Assembly: GCA_039818285.1 (NCBI GenBank)
Contig: JBCBUE010000009.1
Coordinates: 1 to 64,000, forward strand
DNA length: 64,000 nt
From: JBCBUE01 sp039818285
GTDB taxonomy: Bacteria; Planctomycetota; Phycisphaerae; Phycisphaerales; Phycisphaeraceae
Reading direction: 5' to 3'
Below, piece by piece: positions 7,962-15,921 of the stretch. The notes below the pieces were generated by a model that made no database searches, was not told where the DNA came from, and saw only the letters and a list, made by a program, of their open reading frames with translations. Made by a program: the position numbers and the translations under genes. Each line of letters begins with the position of its first letter. The first letter of the stretch is position 1.

Positions 7962-9395
7962 TCAGCAGACCGTTGACGAGGTCACGCCCGCGGGCGCGGC
8001 CACGTCGACGCGCGCCGACTCGGCCACCAGCACGTCGGCCAGCCGCGACTTGATCGGCTCGATCATTGCCGTCGCCCAGCGCCGCTGCGCCGCCGGCGCG
8101 TCCTCGCCCAAGAGGTTGACGCGCTGCTCGGCGTCGTTGTGCAGGTCGTACAACGCCAGCGCCTCGCCGCTCTCGCGGCGCACGATCAGCCGATGCCGCC
8201 CGGTATCGACGGCCACCCGGTCCACGCCCTCGCACACCACCGCCCGACGCGACGCCAGCGCCTGGCCACGCAGCGCGTCGACCAGCGACCGACCCGACGC
8301 CCCCGCCACCTCGTCGGTCACCGACAGGTCCGCGATCGTCGCCGCCACGTCCGACGACGTCACCATCCCGTCGCCCGCCGACTCGGCCGACCCCTCCGCC
8401 GGCCGGAACCCCCTCGGCCCGGCCACGATCACCGTCGTGCGCACAACGCCCGACATCAGCACGCCGTCGCCGATCACCCCTTGCTCGCCCAACGCGTACC
8501 CCCGGTCGCCCGCCAGGACCGACCACGCCCGGCTGGCGTCCAGCCGCTCGCCCGCCCGCTCGTCGATCCGCTTGACCGCGTAGTCGATCAGGCTCACCCG
8601 CCCGAGATAGTCCGCCCGAGCCCGGGCCGTCTGCGTCGGCGTCATCCGCTCCAGCACGCTGCGCGGCACCGTCGGCGAGCCCGTCGCCCGCAGCTCGCCG
8701 TGGTCCAACGCCCCCGCCCCGGCCACCAGCTCCTCGGTCGGCACGATCCCCTCGTACAGCGTCGGCGGCGGCAACGCGTTGCCCGGCCCCGAGAAGCCCA
8801 CCACCAACGCCCACGGCCGATCCTCGGGCATCCGCTCCACCATCGACGCCGCCCGCCGCGCGATCCACCCGTCCACATCGTCCGTCGGCGACAGCATCAG
8901 CCGGTCCGGCTCCATCAACCCCGCCCGTCCGGCCTGCTTGCGCTGCGCCATGATTGCCGCCAGCACGCCCGACTCTCGACAGGCCGCGTAGTACGCGCAG
9001 CCCTCCGGCCGGACCAGGTGCGTGTCGGCCACGACCTCCGACTCGCTCATCGCTCCCGCGATCGGATCGACGCAGCCCACCCCCGCCATGTGGTACCCCG
9101 CCTCGGCCAGCCGGTGCGCCCACGAGTCCGACAGACGCCCCGCCGGTTCCTGGGCCGCCAGCGCCGACCGCCGGCCGTGCTGCCGCGGGCTCAGCCCCGT
9201 CAGCACGCTCCGCCGCGCCGGCTCGTCGTGCGTTGAGGCCGAGACCGCCGACGCCCACACCCCGCGCGACGCCAGCCGCTCCAGGTGATCCGTCGTCAGC
9301 GGCCACGCCCCGGCGGCGCCCATCGCGTCGGCACGCAGGCCCCGCGCCAGGTAGATAATCAGGTTCCTTCTCCTCACGGCCGCAAAGTAGATCAA
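7962..9395 (-). CDS. Sulfatase / alkaline-phosphatase-superfamily protein with degenerate active site
   Basis: The fold is recognisable from the N-terminal strand NLIIYLARGLRADAMG, the helix TTDHLERLASRGVWASAVSA, then PARRSVLTGLSPRQHG, a GDRGYALGEQG segment and the C-terminal LYDLHNDAEQRVNLLGE typical of sulfatases. In active sulfatases the first strand ends in a metal-binding DD and the nucleophile sits in C/S-x-P-x-R. Here those positions read RG (18-19) and D-E-P-A-R (57-61), so the formylglycine Cys/Ser is Asp. Catalysis by the usual route is unlikely; it may be a pseudoenzyme or regulator. No signal peptide is seen. The start at 9395 is TTG with GCGAGG close by; GTG 9377 is an alternative. 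Confidence 0.75.
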   Translation of the reverse strand: MIYFAAVRRRNLIIYLARGLRADAMGAAGAWPLTTDHLERLASRGVWASAVSASTHDEPARRSVLTGLSPRQHGRRSALAAQEPAGRLSDSWAHRLAEAGYHMAGVGCVDPIAGAMSESEVVADTHLVRPEGCAYYAACRESGVLAAIMAQRKQAGRAGLMEPDRLMLSPTDDVDGWIARRAASMVERMPEDRPWALVVGFSGPGNALPPPTLYEGIVPTEELVAGAGALDHGELRATGSPTVPRSVLERMTPTQTARARADYLGRVSLIDYAVKRIDERAGERLDASRAWSVLAGDRGYALGEQGVIGDGVLMSGVVRTTVIVAGPRGFRPAEGSAESAGDGMVTSSDVAATIADLSVTDEVAGASGRSLVDALRGQALASRRAVVCEGVDRVAVDTGRHRLIVRRESGEALALYDLHNDAEQRVNLLGEDAPAAQRRWATAMIEPIKSRLADVLVAESARVDVAAPAGVTSSTVC

Positions 9396-9430
9396 CCTCG
9401 CCCGACAAACTCACGCGCCGCCACTCTTTT

Positions 9431-9446
9431 CGATCGATTTCGATCG
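9431..9446. repeat. Perfect inverted repeat in front of the ABC-F gene (possible operator)
   Basis: CGATCGA-TT-TCGATCG is a perfect 7-2-7 palindrome. It lies directly upstream of a TAGACT box (9448-9453) that is nine bases before the ATG of the ABC-F gene, so it would occupy the promoter spacer. That position suits a repressor site, but CGATCG is common in GC-rich DNA. Confidence 0.35.
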
Positions 9447-9462
9447 GTAGACTTCCGTCTGT

Positions 9463-11496
9463 ATGGCCCTGCTAAGCGTGGCAAATCTCGTCTTCGGCTA
9501 CGGCAACGAACCCCTCCTCGACGGGGTGTCACTCACCGTCAGCGCCGGCGAACACGTCGGCCTCGTCGGACGCAACGGCTGCGGCAAATCCACCCTCCTC
9601 AAGCTCATCGCCCAGCTGCCCGGCCTCAACCCGCCCCTCTCCGGCCAGGTCCAGCTCGCCCGACAGGCCTCCGCCGGCTACCTCCGCCAGGAGCACCAGT
9701 TCGACTGGTCGCTTACCCTCCGCCAGGAGGCCGGCCGAGCCTTCGCCCACCTCGCCAAGCTCCACGAAGACCTCGAGCAAACCGCCCACGACATGGGCGA
9801 CGCCGACGGCGAGAAGCTCGACGCCCTGCTCAAGCGCTACGAGCAGCTCGAAGAAAAAATCAACGCCGCCGGCGGCTACGCCGTCGACCACAAGATCGAC
9901 GCCATCCTCCTGGGCCTCGGCCTGCCCACCCCCACCTGGGACGTCAACACCGCCGACCTCTCCGGCGGCCAGAAGGCCCGCCTCTCTCTCGCCAAGCTCC
10001 TCCTCGCCGAGCCGGACGTCCTGCTGCTCGACGAACCGACCAACCACCTCGACATCGCCGGCCGGCAATGGCTCGAGGAGTTCCTCGCCTCCTACGCCGG
10101 CGCGGTCGTCCTCATCTCGCACGACCGCTGGATGCTCGACCGTGTCGTCCGCAAGATCTACGAGCTCGAGAAAGGCCGGCTCGTCGAGTACCCCGGCAAC
10201 TACACCCAGTACCGCGAGCTCCGCCAGCTCCGCTACCTCGACCAGCAGCGCGCTTACGAGAAACAGCAGACCAAGATCAAGCAGGAGCAGGCGTTCATCG
10301 ACCGCTACCGCGCCGGCCAGCGCTCAAAACAAGCCCAGGGCCGCGAGAAGAAGCTCGCCCGCTACGTCGAGCAGAACACGATCGAAGCGCCGCCCGAGCT
10401 GGACGTGATGAAGCTCAACTTCGGCAAGATCCCCCGCTGCGCCGACCGCGTCTTCCAGGTTCACAACCTCACCAAGAACTACGACGGCAAGAAGCTCTTC
10501 AACGGCTTCACTCTCGAGATCCACCGCGGCGACCGCGTCGGCATCATCGGACCCAACGGGGCCGGCAAGTCCACCCTCGTCAAGTGCCTGCTCGGCGAGC
10601 TCACGCCCGACACCGGTACGACCAAGCCCGGCACCGGGCTCGACGTCGGGCACTTCAAGCAGACCCACGAAAACCTCAACCTCGACTTAACGGTCGTGGA
10701 TTACTTGAAAGTCGTGCTGCCCGAGACCGCCGAGCAAGGGGCGCGTGACCTCGCCGGCGCTTTTCTCTTCCGCGGCCAGGAGCAGGACCGCCCCATGGCC
10801 GGGTTCTCCGGCGGCGAGCGCGCCCGGGCCGTGCTGGCGGGGTTGGTCGCCGGCGGGCACAACGTGCTGGTCCTCGACGAACCCACCAACCACCTCGACA
10901 TCCCCTCCGCCGAGCGCATGGAAGAGGCGCTCGGCCAGTACACCGCCAAACGCCAGGGCTACTCGGCCAAGGGCGACGTCGGCGTCGAGGGCACGCTGCT
11001 GCTCATCTCCCACGACCGCACCCTGCTCGACGCCCTGGTCGACCAGATCATCGCGCTGGATGGCGAGGGGAACATCACCCACTTCCTGGGCAACTACACC
11101 GAGTACCACGACGCCCTCGAAGCCGGCAAGATCAAAGGCTTCACCCCCGGCCCCCACGTCGAGTCCGGCTCCGCCGGGGAGAAGAAGCCGGCTGCCGAAG
11201 ACAAGACCAAGACCAACGGCTCCAAGCAGCAATCCAAGAAAAAGAACAAATCACCCAATCGCCAGAACGCCAAACCATCAAGTAACAAGCGCGGCGCCGC
11301 CTCGAAGATCAGCCAAGCCAAACTCGAGGAGAAGATCGAACAGCTGGAGTCCAGGCTCCACGAGATCGACTTCGCGATGCTCACCCCCGAGGTCTACGAA
11401 AACGGCGACAAGCTCACCGAACTCAAGGCCGAACGCGAGAAGGTGCAAGCGGAGCTGACGCCGCTCGAATCCGAGTGGGCGACAAGGGCAGGCTAG
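9463..11496 (+). CDS. ABC-F family ATP-binding protein (duplicated ABC domain, ribosome-associated type)
   Basis: ABC-F proteins are soluble twin-ATPase proteins; most characterised members act on the ribosome, for example in rescue or antibiotic protection. The first domain has Walker A GRNGCGKST (36-44), signature LSGGQ (166-170) and Walker B LLLDE followed by PTNHLD (187-196). The second has GPNGAGKST (363-371), FSGGE (448-452) and VLDEPTNHLD (470-479). The interdomain linker (about 245-310) is long, charged and helical, as in Uup/EttA relatives. The C-terminus is a Lys/Asn/Ser-rich linker followed by a coiled coil (EEKIEQLESRLHEIDFAML) like the Uup C-terminal domain. There is no transmembrane domain. 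The start is ATG 9463 after a TAGACT box. Confidence 0.93.
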   Translation: MALLSVANLVFGYGNEPLLDGVSLTVSAGEHVGLVGRNGCGKSTLLKLIAQLPGLNPPLSGQVQLARQASAGYLRQEHQFDWSLTLRQEAGRAFAHLAKLHEDLEQTAHDMGDADGEKLDALLKRYEQLEEKINAAGGYAVDHKIDAILLGLGLPTPTWDVNTADLSGGQKARLSLAKLLLAEPDVLLLDEPTNHLDIAGRQWLEEFLASYAGAVVLISHDRWMLDRVVRKIYELEKGRLVEYPGNYTQYRELRQLRYLDQQRAYEKQQTKIKQEQAFIDRYRAGQRSKQAQGREKKLARYVEQNTIEAPPELDVMKLNFGKIPRCADRVFQVHNLTKNYDGKKLFNGFTLEIHRGDRVGIIGPNGAGKSTLVKCLLGELTPDTGTTKPGTGLDVGHFKQTHENLNLDLTVVDYLKVVLPETAEQGARDLAGAFLFRGQEQDRPMAGFSGGERARAVLAGLVAGGHNVLVLDEPTNHLDIPSAERMEEALGQYTAKRQGYSAKGDVGVEGTLLLISHDRTLLDALVDQIIALDGEGNITHFLGNYTEYHDALEAGKIKGFTPGPHVESGSAGEKKPAAEDKTKTNGSKQQSKKKNKSPNRQNAKPSSNKRGAASKISQAKLEEKIEQLESRLHEIDFAMLTPEVYENGDKLTELKAEREKVQAELTPLESEWATRAG

Positions 11497-11747
11497 CTAT
11501 GCGCCTCTTGACGCAGTTTTTTAGCTTCGTGGATCGAAATACGAACGATCCCGATCGCCAACCACGCAACGAAGAGAAGGCTCAGAGCGACGCCAAACAA
11601 GGGATCACTTGCCCACGCCGAAGAAGTCAAAAGCGTAATCGCCAGCAACATCGAGAACCCTCGGGCAGCGAGGATCGAGGCTCGATCAAATTGGTTCAAC
11701 CGATTGGAGTCTGCTGCCAACCACAATGGAAACGCGCGGTCTTTCAC
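11493..11747 (-). CDS. Possible small membrane protein (84 aa)
   Basis: GTG start at 11747. The product has two hydrophobic segments, about residues 28-46 (ILAARGFSMLLAITLLTSSA) and 50-70 (LFGVALSLLFVAWLAIGIV), then a basic tail with HEAKKLRQE, a plausible two-helix membrane protein. The local DNA is visibly more AT-rich than the flanks and codon use is less biased, so it could be acquired or a decaying gene. Its end overlaps the ABC-F stop by four bases in convergent orientation. No Shine-Dalgarno or family was recognised, and it may be spurious. Confidence 0.4.
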   Translation of the reverse strand: MKDRAFPLWLAADSNRLNQFDRASILAARGFSMLLAITLLTSSAWASDPLFGVALSLLFVAWLAIGIVRISIHEAKKLRQEAHS

Positions 11748-12229
11748 TCGACATCATCCGGGGGTCGAATCCAATATCTGTTGCTCCGTGCCTGCAGCAT
11801 GATATCCGAGAATGATCGCCCTCTATCTTGGGGATATGGTTTTGTCTCCGGCTCAAATCCGGCTGAATGAACGGGCTTGCGCGCACTGGGGTCGCCTTTC
11901 TTCCAGAGGTAGGAACGCCCCGTGCGCCGGCTCGTCCCCCATCGGCAGGGCACGTACGAGCCCATGCAACATCGGGGTCGACCGCCGGACGGGACGCCCC
12001 CGATGCACGTCATCGGCCGGGCGGCCGACGAACGACGATCGCGACCCTGCCTTAGCGATCGACGGACGCGTGAGCTGCAGAGGCCGCGCCGCCCCTCCCC
12101 CCGGCGACTGGCGTGACACGGGGATCTCATCGATCCCTTGAGTGAGCAACCGCTGCGGAACGTCGGCGAAGCAGCGCGAGCGTCACGGCAGGCTCATTGA
12201 CAACCTGTGGGCTCGATGCGCGACACGCC
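11748..12229. other. Non-coding or degraded stretch upstream of lpxI
   Basis: Open frames here are short, arginine/proline-rich and mutually overlapping, with no hydrophobic core or family motif. A tRNA T-arm-like string near 11845-11865 has no matching acceptor or anticodon arm. I see no supported gene. Base composition is mixed, partly lower in GC than the surroundings. Confidence 0.5.
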
Positions 12230-12310
12230 TTAGCTGCGACGCTACGCGTCGCTGAAGGAATCACGGTGACGCACGACATATCTTTCAGCGACGCGTCGCG
12301 TCGCAGCTAA
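12230..12310. repeat. Long inverted repeat (27-bp arms, 27-bp spacer) upstream of lpxI
   Basis: The left arm at 12230-12256 starts TTAGCTGCGACGC and ends GTCGCTGAA. The right arm at 12284-12310 is its reverse complement with one mismatch in 27. The 27-base centre starts GGAATCACGG. The right arm ends ten bases before a TACGCT box for lpxI. It has no poly-T, so it is not a standard terminator. It could be a REP/MITE-like element, a cruciform-forming regulatory site or an attachment site. No flanking target duplication is obvious. Confidence 0.85.
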
Positions 12311-12319
12311 CGGCGCGAG

Positions 12320-12325
12320 TACGCT
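12320..12325 (+). promoter_or_regulatory. Putative -10 box of lpxI, leaderless layout
   Basis: TACGCT lies exactly six bases (GTCGTG) before ATG 12332. No ribosome-binding site is seen. The -35 region would fall inside the right arm of the inverted repeat, so the repeat may influence this promoter. Confidence 0.45.
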
Positions 12326-12331
12326 GTCGTG

Positions 12332-13189
12332 ATGACGGATCGACCGTTGGGCATCATCGCGGGGAACGGGACGCTGCCTGCGATGGTGGCGGCCGAGGCG
12401 AGGGCGGCGGGCCGGGCGGTGGTGTGCGCGGGGCTGGCGGGGCAGGTGGACGAGGCGTTGGTCCGGCCGGCGTGCGATCGGTTTCGGCGGGTGGGGCTGA
12501 TCCGGCTGGGGCAGTGGGCGCGCACGATCCGACGGTTTGGCGCGACCGAAGCGGTGATGATCGGCGGGGTCCGCAAGGCGCGGGTGTACGACCCGCTGAG
12601 CCTGGTGCGGCAGGTGCCGGACTGGCGGGCGGCGCGGCTGTGGTTCAACCGGCTGCGTCACGATCGTCGGTCGCAGCGGATCCTGGCGGCGGTGGCGGAC
12701 GAGCTGGCTATGTTGGGCGTGACCTTGATCGACTCGACGACCTACCTAAGCGAGCACCTGGCGGACGACGGCGTGATGGCCGGTCGGATGACCGATGCGC
12801 TCGAGAAGGAAATCGAGATGGCGCTGCCGGTGCTGATGTCGATGAACGCGTTGGAGGTGGGGCAGGCGTTGGCGTTGAAGGGGGGCGACGTCTTGGCGGT
12901 GGAGGCGGTGGAGGGGACGGACGCGATGATCGAGCGGGCCGGGCGGCTGTGCCGGGCGGGGGGGTGGACGCTGGTGAAGGGGCCGGGGCCGGGCAAGGAC
13001 ATGCGGTTTGATGTGCCGACGGTGGGCGTGGCGACGATCGAGAGGCTCGCGGCCGCGGGGGGCAAGGCGTTGGTGTTGATCGCGGGTCGGGTGATCGTGG
13101 CGGACAAGCCGGCGGTGGTGGCGGCGGCGGAGAAGGCGGGGGTGGTGGTGGTTGGGGTTGCTAATGAAACAACTATGGCGACTCAATAG
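12332..13189 (+). CDS. lpxI: LpxI family UDP-2,3-diacylglucosamine pyrophosphatase
   Basis: LpxI (formerly DUF1009) hydrolyses UDP-2,3-diacylglucosamine to lipid X and UMP in lipid A biosynthesis, replacing LpxH in many non-enteric Gram-negatives. Seen here: the N-terminal LGIIAGNGTLPAMVAAEARA, the central GGVRKARV and DRRSQRILAAVADEL, and the C-terminal hallmarks EAVEGTDAMIERAG, KGPGPGKDMRFDVPTVG and GGKALVLIAGR. The length of 285 residues is normal. An upstream GTG at 12329 is in frame; ATG 12332 is preferred because of the six-base spacing from TACGCT. It implies an outer membrane with lipid A. It is convergent with the next gene (7-base overlap). Confidence 0.93.
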   Translation: MTDRPLGIIAGNGTLPAMVAAEARAAGRAVVCAGLAGQVDEALVRPACDRFRRVGLIRLGQWARTIRRFGATEAVMIGGVRKARVYDPLSLVRQVPDWRAARLWFNRLRHDRRSQRILAAVADELAMLGVTLIDSTTYLSEHLADDGVMAGRMTDALEKEIEMALPVLMSMNALEVGQALALKGGDVLAVEAVEGTDAMIERAGRLCRAGGWTLVKGPGPGKDMRFDVPTVGVATIERLAAAGGKALVLIAGRVIVADKPAVVAAAEKAGVVVVGVANETTMATQ

Positions 13190-13596
13190 ACATCGGTTGT
13201 AGCCGACGCAATCAGGACCTCGCGAAACCGTTTTAAGCTGTTAGTGAACCTGCCTACTTCGAGACTGTGTATCCAAGGCCCGTCGTCAGTTGCAATCTCA
13301 TTCTTGTTCAAAAAGTCTTTCGACAATTCACGACCGGCACCTTCGCATCGCTCTTCAACAAGACCGAGCGCCTTGAGAAGTTGAGGGGCAGTGTGATCTT
13401 GGGACATCGCTGCCTGGACCTGCTCCATCCCGGCAATCACGCCAGGACCTGGCCAGACGACCTCATCGAGCAATCGCTCAGCACGCAACAAACCAGCTTG
13501 CGAGGCTTCAAAGTGAGCAAAGCGAACGATTGTCCAAACCGTCCAGTCTTTGAAGACTTCAACCTTCTCACCGGCTTGGAGAATAGAAGTACCCAT
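13183..13596 (-). CDS. Hypothetical protein downstream of the hibernation factor gene
   Basis: A 137-residue soluble protein of unknown family. It opens with a possible beta segment (SILQAGEKVEVFKDWTVWTI), followed by helices (FEASQAGLLRAERLLDEVVW and LLKALGLVEERCEGAGREL). It starts ten bases after the hpf stop on the same strand, so the two are probably cotranscribed. Codon use is plainly less GC-biased than hpf or lpxI, suggesting a recent arrival or a weakly expressed gene. No Shine-Dalgarno is close to ATG 13596. It overlaps the end of lpxI by seven bases. Confidence 0.6.
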   Translation of the reverse strand: MGTSILQAGEKVEVFKDWTVWTIVRFAHFEASQAGLLRAERLLDEVVWPGPGVIAGMEQVQAAMSQDHTAPQLLKALGLVEERCEGAGRELSKDFLNKNEIATDDGPWIHSLEVGRFTNSLKRFREVLIASATTDVY

Positions 13597-13606
13597 TGCA
13601 CGATCG

Positions 13607-13918
13607 TCAAATCCGTTGATGCCGATCGAGCTTGCGGTTCACGGCTCGGCCGAGCTTGCCGGCGGCGTCGGTGATGGCTTTGTAGAGGTCGTTGCCCTTG
13701 GCGTCGACGGCGAGGGGTTGTTCGCCGGCGATGCGGGCCTCCATGAGGCATCGCTTGTCGTCGGCGCCGTGGCGGTTGGACTTGTCGTCGCGGATGTGGA
13801 CCTCGACGCGGGTGACCTGCACGGCGACGTGCTCGAGCTCCTTGAGGACGGCGGACTCGGTGTGGTCGTTGAGGGCCTGGGAGGCGTCGACGTCGCCGAA
13901 GTTGACTTGGATTTGCAT
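13607..13918 (-). CDS. hpf: Short HPF/RaiA-type ribosome hibernation factor
   Basis: A 103-residue protein with the HPF/YfiA fold: MQIQVNFGDVDASQALNDHT (strand and first helix), VTRVEVHIRDD, the basic R/K positions in DDKRCLMEARI and the helix DLYKAITDAAGKLGRAVNRK. Short HPFs bind the 30S A/P-site region in stationary phase and help silence 70S or 100S ribosomes. It has no C-terminal dimerisation domain, unlike long HPF. AGGTG lies just before ATG 13918; further upstream, on the minus strand, a TGGTATCCT extended -10 gives a leader of about 45 bases. A long frame extending upstream is arginine/proline shadow and was not used. Confidence 0.87.
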   Translation of the reverse strand: MQIQVNFGDVDASQALNDHTESAVLKELEHVAVQVTRVEVHIRDDKSNRHGADDKRCLMEARIAGEQPLAVDAKGNDLYKAITDAAGKLGRAVNRKLDRHQRI

Positions 13919-14052
13919 GGGGCACCTGTGGGGGGCGATAGGGGACGGACCACCGCGCAGGATACCACCGGCCAGGGGGGTTCTGCGTGGGTTGGAGAGA
14001 TACGCCGGGGGGGCGTGGGGGTTCGCCGGGGAGGCGGCGGGGTGGTCGAGGC

Positions 14053-14772
14053 TCAGGCGAGGCGTTGGCGGATGACGGCGACGCGGGGCTGGAGGTGCTT
14101 GCCGGGGCAGGCGGTGGGGTTGAGCTCTTGGTGGGTGTGGATGCGTGAGGCGGGGATGCGGTGGGCGGCGCAGAGGGCGGCGAGGGTGCTCTGCAGGCCG
14201 GCCAGTTGGGCGTTGGTGGGGGCCTGCTGGTCGAAGTTGCCCAGGGCGAGGACGCCGATGTTGTGCTCGTTTCGGTTCTTGACGTGGGCGCCTTGGTAGG
14301 CGAGGGGGCGGGCCTCCCAGGTTCGGCCGGCGCGGTCGACGGCGTAGTGGTAGCCGATGTCGCCCCAGCCGCGTTGGCCGGTGTGGGCCGAGCGGATGAT
14401 CTCGAGGCGGTGGGCGGTGGTGAGCCGGTCGTCGAAGTAGACGGGCCGCCAGCCCTCGTGGTGGACGGTGACGCGTTGGACGCCGGCCATGGGGCTGACG
14501 TTGCCACGGGAGGGGCCGGTGCGGGTCCAGGCGGAGCGGGGGATGACGTTGAGTCGACCGACGCGGGCGGCGGCGGGGGACTGCTGGAGGAGTTGCGGCG
14601 GGGGGGCCGGGGTCGCGCGGTAGTCGCGGGCGGTGGGGGCGGAGGAGGCGGAGGAGGCGGGGACGGAGGGCCAGCTGGGGCGCGGCCGGGAGGTGACCGA
14701 TTCGGTCTTCTCGCAGCCGACGAGCAGCATGCCCAGGCCCGCCAGCATCACCTCTCGTCGTCCGGTCGTCAT
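14053..14772 (-). CDS. N-acetylmuramoyl-L-alanine amidase / PGRP-type lipoprotein
   Basis: Cleaves the amide bond between muramic acid and the stem peptide. The N-terminus has a twin Arg (GRREVMLAG) and a lipobox LLVGC with Cys20, so it is probably a lipoprotein. After a Ser/Pro/Ala linker (24-70) comes the amidase_2 domain: VTVHHEGW (zinc His at 104/105), the GWGDIGYHYAVDRAGRTWE block, HNIGVLALGNFD, and HTHQELNPTACPGK (second zinc His and the Cys ligand at 214 and 222). The order matches PGRP/AmpD-like enzymes. ATG 14772 is preferred (GGAG upstream); 29 more in-frame residues upstream look unstructured. It probably acts in wall remodelling at the periplasmic face. Confidence 0.9.
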   Translation of the reverse strand: MTTGRREVMLAGLGMLLVGCEKTESVTSRPRPSWPSVPASSASSAPTARDYRATPAPPPQLLQQSPAAARVGRLNVIPRSAWTRTGPSRGNVSPMAGVQRVTVHHEGWRPVYFDDRLTTAHRLEIIRSAHTGQRGWGDIGYHYAVDRAGRTWEARPLAYQGAHVKNRNEHNIGVLALGNFDQQAPTNAQLAGLQSTLAALCAAHRIPASRIHTHQELNPTACPGKHLQPRVAVIRQRLA

Positions 14773-14906
14773 CGTGACTCCACGCTGGGTCGTTTGTCGG
14801 GGCCGGCGTCGACGCCGGGTCAGGCCGCGGCTGTTTACATCGACCACCGCCGGACCCACGCTTCAACACGCCGACGCGACGCGTCCTGTGGCCCATGGAG
14901 GTCGCC

Positions 14907-15587
14907 TCAGGGAGGCGTGGACCCCTCGTCGCCGTGCATCGACCAGCCGACGCGGCCCTCCGTGCCGGCTCGCAAGCGCTTCAGGTTATCGCGATGCCGC
15001 GCCACGACCAACCCCGCGAGCACGACGCTCACGGCCAGGTACACCGTCGCCACCGCCGCCGGCTCGCCGCCCCACGCCACGCCGATCGCCACCGTCACCG
15101 GCAGCGACACCGCCGCCGCCACGCTCCCCACGCTCACATACCCCGTCCGGTAAGTCAGCACCAGCCACAAGAGCCCCCCCACGACCCCCGCCAGCGTCAG
15201 CCACGGCCACATCCCCAGCACCACCCCCAGCCCCGTCGCCACGCCCTTGCCCCCCTTGAACTTCAGCCAAACCGGCAAGACGTGCCCCAGCACCGCCGCC
15301 ACCCCCACCCCCAGCCACGTCAGCAGCGCCGGCCACGAGCCGATCGCCCGCGGCTCGGCGATCAACGCGTATGCCAGCACCGGGCCCAGCCCCTTGGCCA
15401 GGTCGAGCAGGAAACAGAGGATGCCCCACTGACGCCCCGCCACCCGGCCGAGGTTGGTCGCGCCGATGTTCCCGCTGCCGCGCGTGCGGATGTCGATCCC
15501 CAGCGACAGGCCGATCAGCAACCCGAACGGGATCGAGCCGCATAAATACGCGGCGAGCAGCCACAGCCACCAGTCGCCAAAGGGCAT
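14907..15587 (-). CDS. plsY: Glycerol-3-phosphate acyltransferase PlsY
   Basis: Integral membrane enzyme that transfers acyl from acyl-phosphate to glycerol-3-phosphate, the first step of phospholipid synthesis. Its three cytoplasmic signature loops are present: GSGNIGATNLGRVAG, KFKGGKGVATGLG and ARHRDNLKRL. There are about five transmembrane helices, the first at WLWLLAAYLCGSIPFGLLIG. The length of 226 residues is typical. The start is ATG 15587; the 11 residues upstream in frame are not conserved-looking. A TAGACT box is seven bases before the ATG, so the mRNA may be nearly leaderless. Confidence 0.95.
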   Translation of the reverse strand: MPFGDWWLWLLAAYLCGSIPFGLLIGLSLGIDIRTRGSGNIGATNLGRVAGRQWGILCFLLDLAKGLGPVLAYALIAEPRAIGSWPALLTWLGVGVAAVLGHVLPVWLKFKGGKGVATGLGVVLGMWPWLTLAGVVGGLLWLVLTYRTGYVSVGSVAAAVSLPVTVAIGVAWGGEPAAVATVYLAVSVVLAGLVVARHRDNLKRLRAGTEGRVGWSMHGDEGSTPP

Positions 15588-15594
15588 GGCGGGC

Positions 15595-15600
15595 AGTCTA
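15595..15600 (-). promoter_or_regulatory. Putative -10 box of plsY
   Basis: Minus strand TAGACT, seven bases before the plsY ATG; no Shine-Dalgarno is present. It fits the leaderless pattern seen at other genes of the window, one base longer in spacing. Confidence 0.4.
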
Positions 15601-15673
15601 CCGCTCGGCCACCGACCCACGACCGCCCACCGCGACCGCGCGTGTCTGGCTTGCCGCCTTGCGCTTGGGTTCT

Positions 15674-15679
15674 TACGAT
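15674..15679 (+). promoter_or_regulatory. Putative -10 box, leaderless layout
   Basis: TACGAT is followed by AAATCC and then ATG 15686 of a small secreted or membrane protein gene. The preceding sequence is TTCT and no Shine-Dalgarno lies between box and start. Confidence 0.42.
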
Positions 15680-15685
15680 AAATCC

Positions 15686-15874
15686 ATGGTTCGACTGACG
15701 AGTCTGCTGGCGTGCCTGCTCGCCTCCGCCCCCGCGCTCGGCGAGTTGGTCGTCCCCGCGCGGGCCAGCGAATCCCGCATCGCGCTGTGGATCGTGATCG
15801 TCGTCTCGCTGTTCCTCGTCGCCCTGGTCGGCTTCGGCGTGATGCTGAGTTCCCGTCGGACCCACCAGGACTGA
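15686..15874 (+). CDS. Tiny membrane protein (62 aa)
   Basis: The product has a signal-like hydrophobic N-terminus (LTSLLACLLASAPALGELVV) and a second, stronger helix (IALWIVIVVSLFLVALVGFG) before a short basic/polar tail. It may be secreted with one C-terminal anchor. The function is unknown. It begins a run of three tiny envelope proteins that leads to hslU; spacing of 47 and 54 bases makes cotranscription plausible. ATG 15686 is six bases after TACGAT. No homologous family was recognised. Confidence 0.6.
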   Translation: MVRLTSLLACLLASAPALGELVVPARASESRIALWIVIVVSLFLVALVGFGVMLSSRRTHQD

Positions 15875-15921
15875 CCCGACCGCCCCGGTCTCGCCTCGTT
15901 CATCGCACAAAGGGCACGTCC

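Noticed and set aside
7900..7962. Terminator ending in GTTTTTAT
   Set aside because: The GC-rich sequence before the T-run gives only a four-base stem; not enough to call.
11812..11870. tRNA-like T-arm (CCGGCTCAAATCCGG)
   Set aside because: No matching acceptor stem, D-arm or anticodon arm in the preceding 75 bases, and the loop starts with C instead of T.
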